Of a DNA stretch of 64,000 nt, positions 8,906 to 16,685 are shown piece after piece; the stretch's first letter is position 1; each line of letters starts with the position of its first letter. The notes under the pieces are model-generated. The model ran no database searches. It saw nothing but the letters and a program-made list of their open reading frames with translations, and had not been told where the DNA came from. The position numbers and the translations under genes are program-made. Source of the DNA: Chitinophagaceae bacterium (GTDB lineage Bacteria > Bacteroidota > Bacteroidia > Chitinophagales > Chitinophagaceae); contig SCQT01000072.1 of assembly GCA_004322015.1 (NCBI GenBank), positions 1 through 64,000 of the forward strand, read 5' to 3'.

Positions 8906-11900
8906 ATGCCTTACAAGCCTCAAAATAAGATCCGTATTGTAACAGCCGCATCCCTTTTTGACGGACATGACGCTGCCATTAACATCATGCGCCGTATTCT
9001 CCAGTCGCAGGGTGCAGAGGTGATCCATCTGGGTCATAACCGTTCTGCCGCCGATATGGTGGAAACGGCTATTGAAGAAGATGTGCAAAGCATGGCCATT
9101 TCCTCTTACCAGGGCGGACACATGGAGTTTTTTAAATACATCTATGACTTGCTTCAGGAAAGGGGTTGTGGCCATATAAAGATATTCGGCGGGGGTGGGG
9201 GTACCATTTTACCGTCAGAAATAAAGGAATTGGAAGATTATGGAATCACAAGGATCTATTCCCCTGATGATGGGCGCAAGATGGGATTGACGGGAATGAT
9301 TGAAGATGTCATTAAGCGGTCCGATTTTAGCCTCCCCCTGGCCCCCTCCAGAGGAGGGGGGAGAGTGAGTGCTATTGCACGAGCTATTACTAATGCGGAG
9401 AATGGATTGGCTCATCCGTTGGCTAAACAGGAAGATTTGAATGAAAAAGATGCAAAGAAAAGCATGATCATAAAAGATTATTTATTAGCTGATCCGTTTT
9501 ATTATAAACAAATAAAGGAATATGCCTTAAAGCATCGAAAGAGCCCAACCAAAGCCGAATCCTTATTATGGGAAAAATTAAGAAACAGGAAGGAAGGATT
9601 TAAATTTCGCCGGCAACATATAATTGATAAATATATCGCTGATTTTGTTTGTTTACAAAAAGGTGTTATCATAGAAATTGACGGTAGTATTCACCAACTT
9701 CCTGAGATTAGTGAAAATGATCAAGTAAGAACTTCCAGACTTATTGAATTGGGTTTTGAAGTACTGCGTTTTTCCAATGAAGATATTTTGGAAAGGACTG
9801 ATGATACGCTCAAAATCATTTTCGAACATTTACGAAATCATAAAGATTACATAACTCCGACTGGGGGAAAAGCGACCATCAAGCGTCAGCTCTCCCCCTC
9901 TCTTGGAGGGGGCCGGGGGGAGGCCGTTATCGGCATTACCGGTACCGGTGGCGCGGGCAAATCCACCGTTACCGATGAATTAGTTCGCCGCTTTTTAAAT
10001 CAGTTTGAAGATAAAACGGTGGCCATCATTTCTGTAGATCCTTCCAGGAAAAGGACGGGGGGGGCGCTGCTGGGTGACCGTATTCGTATGAATACGCTTC
10101 CGCATCCGCGTGCATACATGCGTTCCATGGCTACGCGTGAAAGCGATAAAGCATTGAGCAGCTCGGTAAAAGATGCGTTGGAAGTCTGTAAAGCTGCAGA
10201 CTTTGATCTGATCATCCTCGAAAGTTCGGGAATCGGGCAGGGAGATACCACGATTACAGATTATTGTGATATATCCATGTATGTGATGACCCCCGAATAC
10301 GGCGCTGCCACACAATTGGAAAAGATCAACATGCTCGATTATGCCGATGTGATCGCTATCAATAAATTTGATAAGGCAGGCGCATTGGATGCGCTGCAAG
10401 ATGTGCGTAAACAGTATAAAAGAGATCGTTTATTATTTACGGCAAAGGATGCCGACTTACCCATCGTGGGGACGATTGCTTCCCAATTCAACGATAAGGG
10501 AGTGAATGAATTGTTTGAATGGATGTTGAGAAAGATCAAAGAAAAACGGGAGCTGCAGTTCGGGGAAATACCGCATTATGCACTTGATAATACTATTAAT
10601 AACTCTCAGATCATTCCGCCGCGACGGGTACGTTATCTGGCAGAAATAACGGAAACTATTCAGGAGAGAAAGAAGTGGATAAAAGAACAGTGCGAGGTGG
10701 CGGGCAAATTGTATCAGATCACTGGCGTTCAAAAATTAAAGCCTTTAAAAGAGCTGAAGCCGGTTAAAGAATCGTTTGAATCCCAACTTGATCCTGCCTG
10801 TAAAAAACTGATTTCCCGGTGGGAAAATGTGCAAAAGAAGTATGCAGCCGGTAATCTCGAGTATGCTGTGCGGGATAAAACAGTAAAGCACTCACTCTTT
10901 ATTGAAAGTTTGTCTCATACACGTATTCCCAAAATAGCCCTGCCGAAATTTCATGATTGGGGAGATATTCTCCGCTGGCAGTTGGAAGAAAATGTACCGG
11001 GAGAATTCCCTTATACCGCAGGCGTATTCCCTTTGAAAAGAGAAGGGGAGGATCCCACGCGAATGTTTGCGGGAGAAGGATCGCCTGAAAGGACGAATAA
11101 ACGGTTCCATTACGTTTCTTTAGACCAGCCTGCCAAGCGTTTATCCACTGCCTTTGACAGTGTAACCTTGTATGGAGAAGATCCCGATCGTCGTCCGGAT
11201 ATTTATGGGAAAGTGGGAAATGCGGGAGTAAGTGTCGCTACCGTGGACGATGCAAAGAAATTATACAGCGGTTTTGATCTTTGCGATCCAAAGACTTCGG
11301 TAAGCATGACCATCAACGGACCTGCGCCTATGTTGCTTGCTTTTTTCATGAATGCTGCCATTGATCAGCAATGTGAAAAATATATTTCAGAAAACGGCTT
11401 GTGGGATGAAGTGAATAAAAAGATTAAAAAGAAATTTAAAGACAAAAAACAACCGGTATATAGCCTCTCCAGTTCCCCCTCCTCTGGAGGGGGTCGGGGG
11501 GAGGCCCTTCCCGAAGGCAATGACGGGCTTGGCTTAAAATTGTTGGGTATATCCGGCGATGGAGTATTGGAAAAAGAAGTGTATGAAAAAATTAAAATAC
11601 ATGCGCTGAATGTGGTCCGCGGCACCGTGCAGGCAGATATTTTAAAAGAAGACCAGGCACAGAATACCTGCATCTTTTCCACGGAATTTGCTTTGAAAAT
11701 GATGGGGGATGTGCAGGAATATTTTATTAAAAACAAGGTGCAGAATTTTTATTCTGTCAGCATTTCCGGTTATCATATTGCGGAAGCGGGCGCGAATCCA
11801 ATTACCCAATTGGCTTTTACTTTGACGAATGGCTTTACTTATGTGGAATATTATTTGAGCAGGGGCATGCATATTGATGATTTTGCACCTAATCTCTCTT

Positions 11901-12718
11901 TCTTCTTCAGTAATGGGATGGATCCCGAATATGCGGTCATTGGAAGAGTAGCCAGGCGGATCTGGGCAAGAGCCATGAAATATAAATATGGTGGAAATGA
12001 ACGGTCCCAGAAATTAAAGTATCATATTCAAACCAGCGGCAGAAGCCTGCATGCGCAGGAGATTGATTTTAATGATATCCGTACTGCTTTGCAGGCCTTA
12101 TATGCTATTTATGATAATTGTAACTCACTTCATACAAATGCCTATGATGAGGCCATCACTACGCCTACCGAAGAAAGTGTGCGCCGTGCCATGGCCATTC
12201 AGTTGATTATTAATCATGAATTAGGCACCGCAAAAAATGAAAACCCTAATCAGGGATCTTTCCTGATCGAAGAGTTAACGGATCTGGTGGAAGAAGCTGT
12301 ATTGTCTGAATTTAATCGTATTTCAGAAAGAGGGGGGGTATTGGGAGCAATGGAAAGGATGTATCAGCGCAATAAAATACAGGAAGAAAGCCTGTATTAT
12401 GAATCCTTGAAGAACAGCGGCCAATTGCCTGTGATCGGAGTCAATACTTTCCTGAATAAAAATGGTTCACCTACCATTTTACCTGCCGAGGTTATCCGTT
12501 CTACGGAACAGGAAAAGAAAGAGCAAATCAACAGTGTAAAAGCTTTTCAGGAACACCATGTTGATAAAAGCAAGCAAATGCTGAAGCGTTTGCAGGAAAC
12601 AGCTGTGAAGAATGAAAACATCTTTAATGAATTAATGGAGACTGTGAAATATTGTTCTTTAGGACAAATCACACACGCTCTATATGAAGTGGGTGGACAA
12701 TACAGAAGGAATATGTGA
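8906..12718 (+). CDS. icmF: Fused isobutyryl-CoA/methylmalonyl-CoA-type mutase IcmF with DUF559 insert
   Basis: IcmF joins the B12-binding subunit, the MeaB-like GTPase chaperone and the acyl-CoA mutase barrel in one chain. Visible parts: B12 domain (residues 1-140, [15 protein letters not shown] with the cobalt-binding His); G domain starting [14 protein letters not shown] near residue 340; mutase domain (about 560-1270) ending [11 protein letters not shown] 8906 is preferred over the upstream TTG at 8900. The chain is about 1270 residues, while IcmF as I recall it is near 1090. The excess is a 154-codon DUF559 insert (9464-9925) just before the G domain plus short palindromic-repeat inserts. 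The frame is open throughout and the family motifs I can recognise are intact, so the enzyme is probably functional. Exact substrate (isobutyryl-CoA or another acyl-CoA) is not decidable here. Confidence 0.93.
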   Translation: MPYKPQNKIRIVTAASLFDGHDAAINIMRRILQSQGAEVIHLGHNRSAADMVETAIEEDVQSMAISSYQGGHMEFFKYIYDLLQERGCGHIKIFGGGGGTILPSEIKELEDYGITRIYSPDDGRKMGLTGMIEDVIKRSDFSLPLAPSRGGGRVSAIARAITNAENGLAHPLAKQEDLNEKDAKKSMIIKDYLLADPFYYKQIKEYALKHRKSPTKAESLLWEKLRNRKEGFKFRRQHIIDKYIADFVCLQKGVIIEIDGSIHQLPEISENDQVRTSRLIELGFEVLRFSNEDILERTDDTLKIIFEHLRNHKDYITPTGGKATIKRQLSPSLGGGRGEAVIGITGTGGAGKSTVTDELVRRFLNQFEDKTVAIISVDPSRKRTGGALLGDRIRMNTLPHPRAYMRSMATRESDKALSSSVKDALEVCKAADFDLIILESSGIGQGDTTITDYCDISMYVMTPEYGAATQLEKINMLDYADVIAINKFDKAGALDALQDVRKQYKRDRLLFTAKDADLPIVGTIASQFNDKGVNELFEWMLRKIKEKRELQFGEIPHYALDNTINNSQIIPPRRVRYLAEITETIQERKKWIKEQCEVAGKLYQITGVQKLKPLKELKPVKESFESQLDPACKKLISRWENVQKKYAAGNLEYAVRDKTVKHSLFIESLSHTRIPKIALPKFHDWGDILRWQLEENVPGEFPYTAGVFPLKREGEDPTRMFAGEGSPERTNKRFHYVSLDQPAKRLSTAFDSVTLYGEDPDRRPDIYGKVGNAGVSVATVDDAKKLYSGFDLCDPKTSVSMTINGPAPMLLAFFMNAAIDQQCEKYISENGLWDEVNKKIKKKFKDKKQPVYSLSSSPSSGGGRGEALPEGNDGLGLKLLGISGDGVLEKEVYEKIKIHALNVVRGTVQADILKEDQAQNTCIFSTEFALKMMGDVQEYFIKNKVQNFYSVSISGYHIAEAGANPITQLAFTLTNGFTYVEYYLSRGMHIDDFAPNLSFFFSNGMDPEYAVIGRVARRIWARAMKYKYGGNERSQKLKYHIQTSGRSLHAQEIDFNDIRTALQALYAIYDNCNSLHTNAYDEAITTPTEESVRRAMAIQLIINHELGTAKNENPNQGSFLIEELTDLVEEAVLSEFNRISERGGVLGAMERMYQRNKIQEESLYYESLKNSGQLPVIGVNTFLNKNGSPTILPAEVIRSTEQEKKEQINSVKAFQEHHVDKSKQMLKRLQETAVKNENIFNELMETVKYCSLGQITHALYEVGGQYRRNM
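9330..9366 (-). repeat. GC-rich palindromic repeat, copy 1 (inverted), inside icmF
   Basis: The core is CCCCCTCC-AGA-GGAGGGGG with outer arms GCCTCCCCC and GGGAGAG. Read on the minus strand it matches copies 2 and 3 almost base for base. In the icmF frame it encodes [13 protein letters not shown], placed after the B12 domain and before the native-looking linker [12 protein letters not shown]. Confidence 0.85.
9464..9925 (+). mobile_element. In-frame DUF559 (PD-(D/E)XK-like) insert with palindromic tail
   Basis: These 154 codons interrupt the linker between the B12 and GTPase domains of IcmF. They begin at an in-frame ATG ([20 protein letters not shown]) and show the DUF559 pattern: [46 protein letters not shown], then [18 protein letters not shown]. 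The Asp of ADF, the Glu/Asp of EIDG and the His of IHQ correspond to the Vsr/PD-(D/E)XK nuclease core. There is no stop codon: translation runs through palindromic repeat copy 2 ([12 protein letters not shown]) straight into the G domain. No intein splice residues are present. It is either a stand-alone DUF559 gene captured in frame or a mobile unit that inserts into coding sequence. Confidence 0.8.
9890..9925 (+). repeat. GC-rich palindromic repeat, copy 2, inside icmF
   Basis: The core is CCCCCTC-TCTTG-GAGGGGG, followed by GGCCGGGGGGAGGC. It is in the opposite orientation to copy 1 and the same orientation as copy 3. It encodes [12 protein letters not shown] and forms the 3' boundary of the DUF559 insert, two residues before the first beta-strand of the G domain. 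Confidence 0.85.
11464..11506 (+). repeat. GC-rich palindromic repeat, copy 3, inside icmF
   Basis: The core is CCCCCTCC-TCT-GGAGGGGG with outer arms GCCTCTCC and GGGGGAGGC. It encodes [15 protein letters not shown] in the icmF frame, between KQPVY and [10 protein letters not shown] in a surface-loop region of the mutase domain. Here the repeat stands alone, without a DUF559 domain. It has a 4-base extra (AGTT) compared with copies 1 and 2. Confidence 0.85.
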
Positions 12719-12729
12719 TCAAACCCCAA

Positions 12730-12792
12730 ACTTGGAACTTGGAACTTGAAACCCGGAACCCTGAACCCGGAACCCAAACCCCAAACCTGAAA
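12730..12792. repeat. Heptamer tandem repeats between convergent genes
   Basis: Degenerate 7-base units run across the gap between the 3' ends of icmF and the GMC gene: CTTGGAA repeated, then CCCGGAA/CCCTGAA repeated, then CCCAAAC units. The period of seven is kept while the word changes. No stem-loop terminator is evident for either gene. Confidence 0.75.
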
Positions 12793-12801
12793 CCGTTAAC
12801 C

Positions 12802-14502
12802 TCAGATATTCATTTTCTTCAACTCTTTTACAGCGTAATCACAAGCCCGTGCTGTCAATGCCATAAAAGTAAGCGATGGGTTCTGGCAGGCAGTGCTGTC
12901 CATACAACTGCCGTCTGTGACAAACACATTTTTCACCGCATGCATCTGGTTCCATTTATTAAGCACGGATTGTTTGGGATCATTACCCATACGGGCCGTT
13001 CCCATTTCATGAATAGCCTGACCCGGTGTGGATCCGTCAGTGAAAGTCTTTACATTTTTTATGCCTGCAGCTTCCAGCATTTCCGCCGCATCATTGACCA
13101 TGTCTTTTCTCATTTTCTCCTCATTTTCTTTAAACCCGCAATCGAATACGACAGAAGGCAATCCCCATTTATCCTTTTTACTATGGTCTAAATACATCCT
13201 GTTTTCATAATAAGGAAGGCATTCGCCAAAAGCGCCTAAACCCATTTCCCACATACCCGGCTGGGAAAGCATTTTCTTGAAATCTTTCCCTATACCCATC
13301 TCTGCAATACCCCGTTGCCATCCTTCACGGGATGCCCCCCCCTGATAACCGAATCCTCTTACATATTCTCTTTTTTCTTTCGGGTCCACATTGCGGTAAC
13401 GCGGAATATAAATGCCGTTTGCCCGGCGCCCGAAGTAATATTTATCATCAAAGCCTTCCGCTTCGCCTGCTGCACCATAACGGAATTGATGATCCATCAG
13501 GTAACGGCCGACTACTCCACTGTCATTACCTAAACCGTTAGGAAAGCGGTCTGAAACAGAATTCAGTAAAATAAAGGCAGTCCCGACTGTGGAAGCATTT
13601 ACAAAAATAATCTTGGAAAAATATTCACTCTCCTGCATAGTATTGGAATCCATCACCTTTACTCCGGTAGCCCGTTGCTTGTCTTTATCATACGTCACTT
13701 CAGTTACAATGGAATCGGGCTGCACGGTGAGTCTGCCGGTGGCCATGGCGGGAGGCAAAGTAGTGGATTGGGTGCTGAAATAAGCGCCGAAAGGACATCC
13801 CCGGCTGCATAGGTTACGGTACTGGCAAGGCCCCCTGCCATTATGACGAACCGTAATATTAGCCGTGCGACCTATGGTCATGAGACGATTCTTAAAATTG
13901 GATTCGATCCCTTTTTTAACTGCTATCTCCACGCAGTTCATTTCCATAGGAGGCATAAATACACTGTCGGGTAAAGGGGCATATCCTTCTTTTTGTCCGC
14001 TGATACCTGCAAATTCCTCCACATAGGCATACCAGGGTTCAATATCTTTATAACGGATCGGCCAGTCTATACCATGGCCGTCTTTGGCGTTGGCTCCAAA
14101 ATCCTGATCGCTCCAGCGATAGCTTTGCCGGCCCCACATGATGGATTTTCCTCCCACAATATCCGGACGAAACCAATCAAACTTTTTTACTTCTTCATAA
14201 GGCGCATCTGAATCTTTAAACCAATAGCTGGCATTGTCTTCACCGTAGGGATAATCACGACTAAGAAATTCGTGGCTTTTCCGTTGTTCCTCCGTAATGC
14301 GGCCGCGATGCTTAAATTGCCAGGGTTTCATCATAGCCGTTTTATAACCGGTAATATGAATAAGCTGATGTCCGCGTTCCAGCATTAAGACAGTAAGCCC
14401 TTTTTCAGTCAGTTCTTTCGCTGCCCAGCCTCCGCTAAGTCCGGAACCGATCACGATCGCGTCAAACGTGTTTTGCGCTGTTGATTTAGTATTCAGGTTC
14501 AT
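12802..14502 (-). CDS. GMC-family oxidoreductase (gluconate 2-dehydrogenase large-subunit-like)
   Basis: This 566-residue flavoprotein has an N-terminal FAD-binding Rossmann motif (IVIGSGLSGGWAAKELTEKG, about residues 16-35). A C-terminal GMC signature follows, with HEMGTARMG and VTDGSCMDSTACQNPSLT, the latter holding the second flavin contact and the substrate-side residues. The closest functional relatives are membrane-associated FAD sugar/polyol dehydrogenases whose small subunit is the subunit-3 family. Such a protein is encoded just upstream (14863-15432), supporting a heteromeric dehydrogenase. No signal peptide is visible on this subunit, which commonly hitchhikes with its Tat-exported partner. 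The usual cytochrome c subunit is absent from the vicinity. Substrate unknown. Confidence 0.88.
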   Translation of the reverse strand: MNLNTKSTAQNTFDAIVIGSGLSGGWAAKELTEKGLTVLMLERGHQLIHITGYKTAMMKPWQFKHRGRITEEQRKSHEFLSRDYPYGEDNASYWFKDSDAPYEEVKKFDWFRPDIVGGKSIMWGRQSYRWSDQDFGANAKDGHGIDWPIRYKDIEPWYAYVEEFAGISGQKEGYAPLPDSVFMPPMEMNCVEIAVKKGIESNFKNRLMTIGRTANITVRHNGRGPCQYRNLCSRGCPFGAYFSTQSTTLPPAMATGRLTVQPDSIVTEVTYDKDKQRATGVKVMDSNTMQESEYFSKIIFVNASTVGTAFILLNSVSDRFPNGLGNDSGVVGRYLMDHQFRYGAAGEAEGFDDKYYFGRRANGIYIPRYRNVDPKEKREYVRGFGYQGGASREGWQRGIAEMGIGKDFKKMLSQPGMWEMGLGAFGECLPYYENRMYLDHSKKDKWGLPSVVFDCGFKENEEKMRKDMVNDAAEMLEAAGIKNVKTFTDGSTPGQAIHEMGTARMGNDPKQSVLNKWNQMHAVKNVFVTDGSCMDSTACQNPSLTFMALTARACDYAVKELKKMNI

Positions 14503-14544
14503 GGTTTCTTTCTTATAAGATTATTTTAAAAAGCTTGTTATTTA

Positions 14545-14748
14545 CTATTCAGCTAATAGAGTAAATTGGCAGTCGGCAATCCAGAATTCTCTGGACAGTT
14601 GGCAAGGCGCTATGCTGGTTTTGTTCTTCTTGGACCATATTGTTCTGGATTTTCTACCATGGAAAAATTTCTTTGTAATTTCAAAAATTTCAATAGCAAA
14701 AGCAAAGGATTTCTTATAAACAGTGAGTTCGCGAAAATTTCCAGCCAT
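14545..14748 (-). pseudogene. Fragment of a four-helix-bundle (23S rRNA intervening-sequence type) protein gene
   Basis: The first 28 codons, MAGNFRELTVYKKSFAFAIE onward to ITKKFF, match the start of the four-helix-bundle/IVS protein family, which normally runs about 115-120 residues. After that the similarity is lost. The rest of the 67-codon frame passes through degenerate TGCCAAC-like heptamers and carries none of the conserved QIRRSS helix. I read it as a 5' gene remnant whose 3' part was replaced by repeat DNA. It sits between the two dehydrogenase subunit genes. Confidence 0.55.
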
Positions 14749-14799
14749 AACACAATTTTTTAAAGGGTATAAACTTGTTTTTAATCAATTACTTTTTGC

Positions 14800-14862
14800 C
14801 AACTATCCCGAATATTCGGGGTTGCACATTGCCAACTATCTTTTGCCTTTTGCCAACTTTTC
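14800..14862. repeat. TGCCAAC heptamer repeats
   Basis: TTGCCAACTAT, TTGCACATTGCCAACTAT and TTTTGCCTTTTGCCAAC follow one another just beyond the 3' end of the subunit-3 gene. A further block at 14567-14610 reads TTGGCAGTCGGCAAT and CAGTTGGCAAGG. Together they flank the four-helix-bundle remnant. Confidence 0.6.
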
Positions 14863-15432
14863 TTACCTTGCCCATGCCCTTTCCCCCTTCTGGTACGGCA
14901 CGCATCCGTCATAACGCCCGGGGATCTGCACGTAACGCAAGGTTTCCGTAGCGCCTGGTTCAGAGGTGAAAAATCCTAATAAAGTCAATTCCTTTAGCTT
15001 TCTGTAAAAAGTAAGGTCCTTATCCTGCTGTTCTTTTTTATCTAAAACCATTTTATCCAGATCGGCTATGGCAGTCTCCTGTTTATCGGAAGAAAGCTTC
15101 AGGAAATGATCTTTGTATTGATCTCTACATAATTTGTCAAAAGCAGCCAGTCCGGCATGGAATTGTTGCTGGTCTGCACCCGGATAACATTCCTGCATCA
15201 TCATGACGATAAAGGCCGGTACTCCCGCATCTACTGCCCCGGGAGTGTCAGTTTTTGGGATGATAATATCTGCCATACGGGTTACCATCTTCTTTTCGTC
15301 ATCCGTAAAATTAATTCCGTTGCCTTCTTTTAAAGTGGTATTACAACTGTCAAGCATCACGCTGAGTGTGGAAGCGGAAAGTACCCCCCCCATCAGGATG
15401 GCCACACTTTTAACGGCATCACGTCTGTCCAT
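14863..15432 (-). CDS. Gluconate 2-dehydrogenase subunit 3 family protein
   Basis: The 189-residue product starts MDRRDAVKSVAILMGGVLSA, a twin-arginine-like signal followed by a hydrophobic stretch. It continues with the subunit-3 pattern MADIIIPKTDTPGAVDAGVP near residue 52, and ends with RYVQIPGRYDGCVPYQKG. In known enzymes this small subunit accompanies the FAD-binding GMC subunit and carries the Tat export signal. It lies upstream of the GMC gene on the same strand, about 360 bases apart, with a gene remnant between them. Export by Tat is inferred from the N-terminus only. Confidence 0.85.
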   Translation of the reverse strand: MDRRDAVKSVAILMGGVLSASTLSVMLDSCNTTLKEGNGINFTDDEKKMVTRMADIIIPKTDTPGAVDAGVPAFIVMMMQECYPGADQQQFHAGLAAFDKLCRDQYKDHFLKLSSDKQETAIADLDKMVLDKKEQQDKDLTFYRKLKELTLLGFFTSEPGATETLRYVQIPGRYDGCVPYQKGERAWAR

Positions 15433-15483
15433 ATTTTAATTTTTTAGTACTTTAAATCAAAAATCGTCATTTAAACAGCATTG

Positions 15484-15542
15484 AATGCTCAATATTCAAT
15501 ATTTCATGCTCAACCCAGATCACAGATCACACATCGCAGATC
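15484..15542. repeat. Heptamer repeats overlapping a gene end
   Basis: CAGATCACAGATCACACATCGCAGATC has a period of seven and overlaps the last codons of the isomerase gene, so the TGA stop of that gene lies within the repeat. Immediately beyond it, ATGCTCAATATTCAATATTTCATGCTCAAC is a looser repeat of similar character. Confidence 0.6.
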
Positions 15543-16414
15543 TTTACGCATTTCTCCAAAGCCTCCAGCTTACCTGCATTATCTTTGGGAGTAGGCACAA
15601 ATTCCTGCGCTACGTGCCCGGTAAAACCGGTTTTTAATATAGCTCTCATAACAGCAGGATAAAATAATTCCTGCGAATTATCTATTTCATGTCTTCCCGG
15701 CACCCCTCCGGTATGATAATGGGCAATATACTGATGATTTTCTGTAATGGTCCTGATAATATCTCCCTCCATGATCTGCATGTGATAAATATCATAGAGC
15801 AGCTTGAAATTTTCAGAATCCAGACGCTTGCACAGTTCCACACCCCAGGCAGTATGATCGCACATGTAATCATGATGATCAATCTTGCTGTTCAACAGCT
15901 CCATCACCATAATCACATTATTTCTTTCCGCAACAGGCAAAATCTTTTTCAATCCTTTCACACAATTTCTCAGGCCTGTTTCATCATCCATTCCATTCCT
16001 GATCCCCGAAAAACAGATTACATTTCTGAACCCGGCTTTGGCAACCACAGGGATTTTGTCGGTATAATTCCTGATCATCGTTTCATGGTACTGACCCTGG
16101 CTCCATCCTTTGTAAATGCCCGAGTCGCCGCCATAGCACATCGGACAGTATAAGCCATGTTTTTGGGCCACGGGAAATTGTTCCGGCTGCAGCAAATCAA
16201 TGGCAGTAAGTCCTATCTCCCGCAATCCTGCGCAGAAATCATCCAAAGGAATGCTTTGATAACACCAATAACAGGCAGATTGATGAATGTTATTTCTTAA
16301 TACGGTCACCGTGTTATTTTTAGATTTTGCGGAAGCCAATACGGACGGAGCTATGCCCGCCACAGCAGAACCTAACATAATTTTCTTAATCACCTTTCTT
16401 CGGGAAACAGGCAT
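15527..16414 (-). CDS. Hydroxypyruvate isomerase-like TIM-barrel protein with Tat-type signal
   Basis: This 295-residue AP-endonuclease-2/sugar-isomerase-fold protein begins MPVSRRKVIKKIMLGSAVAG, a twin-arginine signal ending near VLASA. Likely metal ligands of the family are present: the Glu in VMELLNSKIDHHDYM, the Asp and His in LLYDIYHMQIMEGD, the His in HYHTGGVPGRHEID, and the Glu in GHVAQEFVP. The HTGGVPGRHE and YDIYHMQIMEGD segments are characteristic of the Hyi group. It is probably periplasmic and may work with the adjacent sugar-type dehydrogenase subunits. Physiological substrate unknown. Confidence 0.85.
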   Translation of the reverse strand: MPVSRRKVIKKIMLGSAVAGIAPSVLASAKSKNNTVTVLRNNIHQSACYWCYQSIPLDDFCAGLREIGLTAIDLLQPEQFPVAQKHGLYCPMCYGGDSGIYKGWSQGQYHETMIRNYTDKIPVVAKAGFRNVICFSGIRNGMDDETGLRNCVKGLKKILPVAERNNVIMVMELLNSKIDHHDYMCDHTAWGVELCKRLDSENFKLLYDIYHMQIMEGDIIRTITENHQYIAHYHTGGVPGRHEIDNSQELFYPAVMRAILKTGFTGHVAQEFVPTPKDNAGKLEALEKCVKICDV

Positions 16415-16583
16415 ATATTAAAATAATTTCGGGCGAAAAATAACCTATTCCTCTGGAAATTCAAAATATTGGAGTAATTTGTTCTCTGATCTTTTCCTGT
16501 AACCGGCTTTCAGATGCTCGTTTTATCAGCTATTTAGGATTCCCACGATAAAACAGCCCAATACTAAAACACTGTAGCACTAA

Positions 16584-16650
16584 CATCAATATAACAATAC
16601 ATCAATATAACAATACGGCAATATAACAATATAACAATATAACAATGCAA
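16584..16650. repeat. Octamer AATATAAC tandem repeats upstream of ccmB
   Basis: CAATATAACAATAC occurs twice, then CAATATAA is followed by regular 8-base units AATATAAC. The array ends about 20 bases before a TATCTTTG promoter box. It lies in the divergent gap between the isomerase gene and ccmB, so length changes could affect either promoter. Confidence 0.7.
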
Positions 16651-16670
16651 CCATATACCCTCCCTTTCTC

Positions 16671-16678
16671 TATCTTTG
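16671..16678 (+). promoter_or_regulatory. Putative -7 box of the ccm operon
   Basis: TATCTTTG fits the Bacteroidota consensus TAnnTTTG. Transcription from it would start within a base or two of the annotated ccmB ATG at 16686, implying a leaderless or almost leaderless message. No TTG-type -33 box is seen at the usual distance. Confidence 0.45.
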
Positions 16679-16685
16679 TCACTTC

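Noticed and set aside
9464-9925. The icmF insert as an intein
   Set aside because: No Cys/Ser at the start of the insert, no terminal His-Asn and no Cys/Ser/Thr at the +1 position (it continues VIG). The domain is DUF559, not a Hint fold.
12715-13191. 158-codon plus-strand frame opening [19 protein letters not shown]
   Set aside because: Its start is translated heptamer repeat, and the rest is antisense to the GMC gene with no family similarity.
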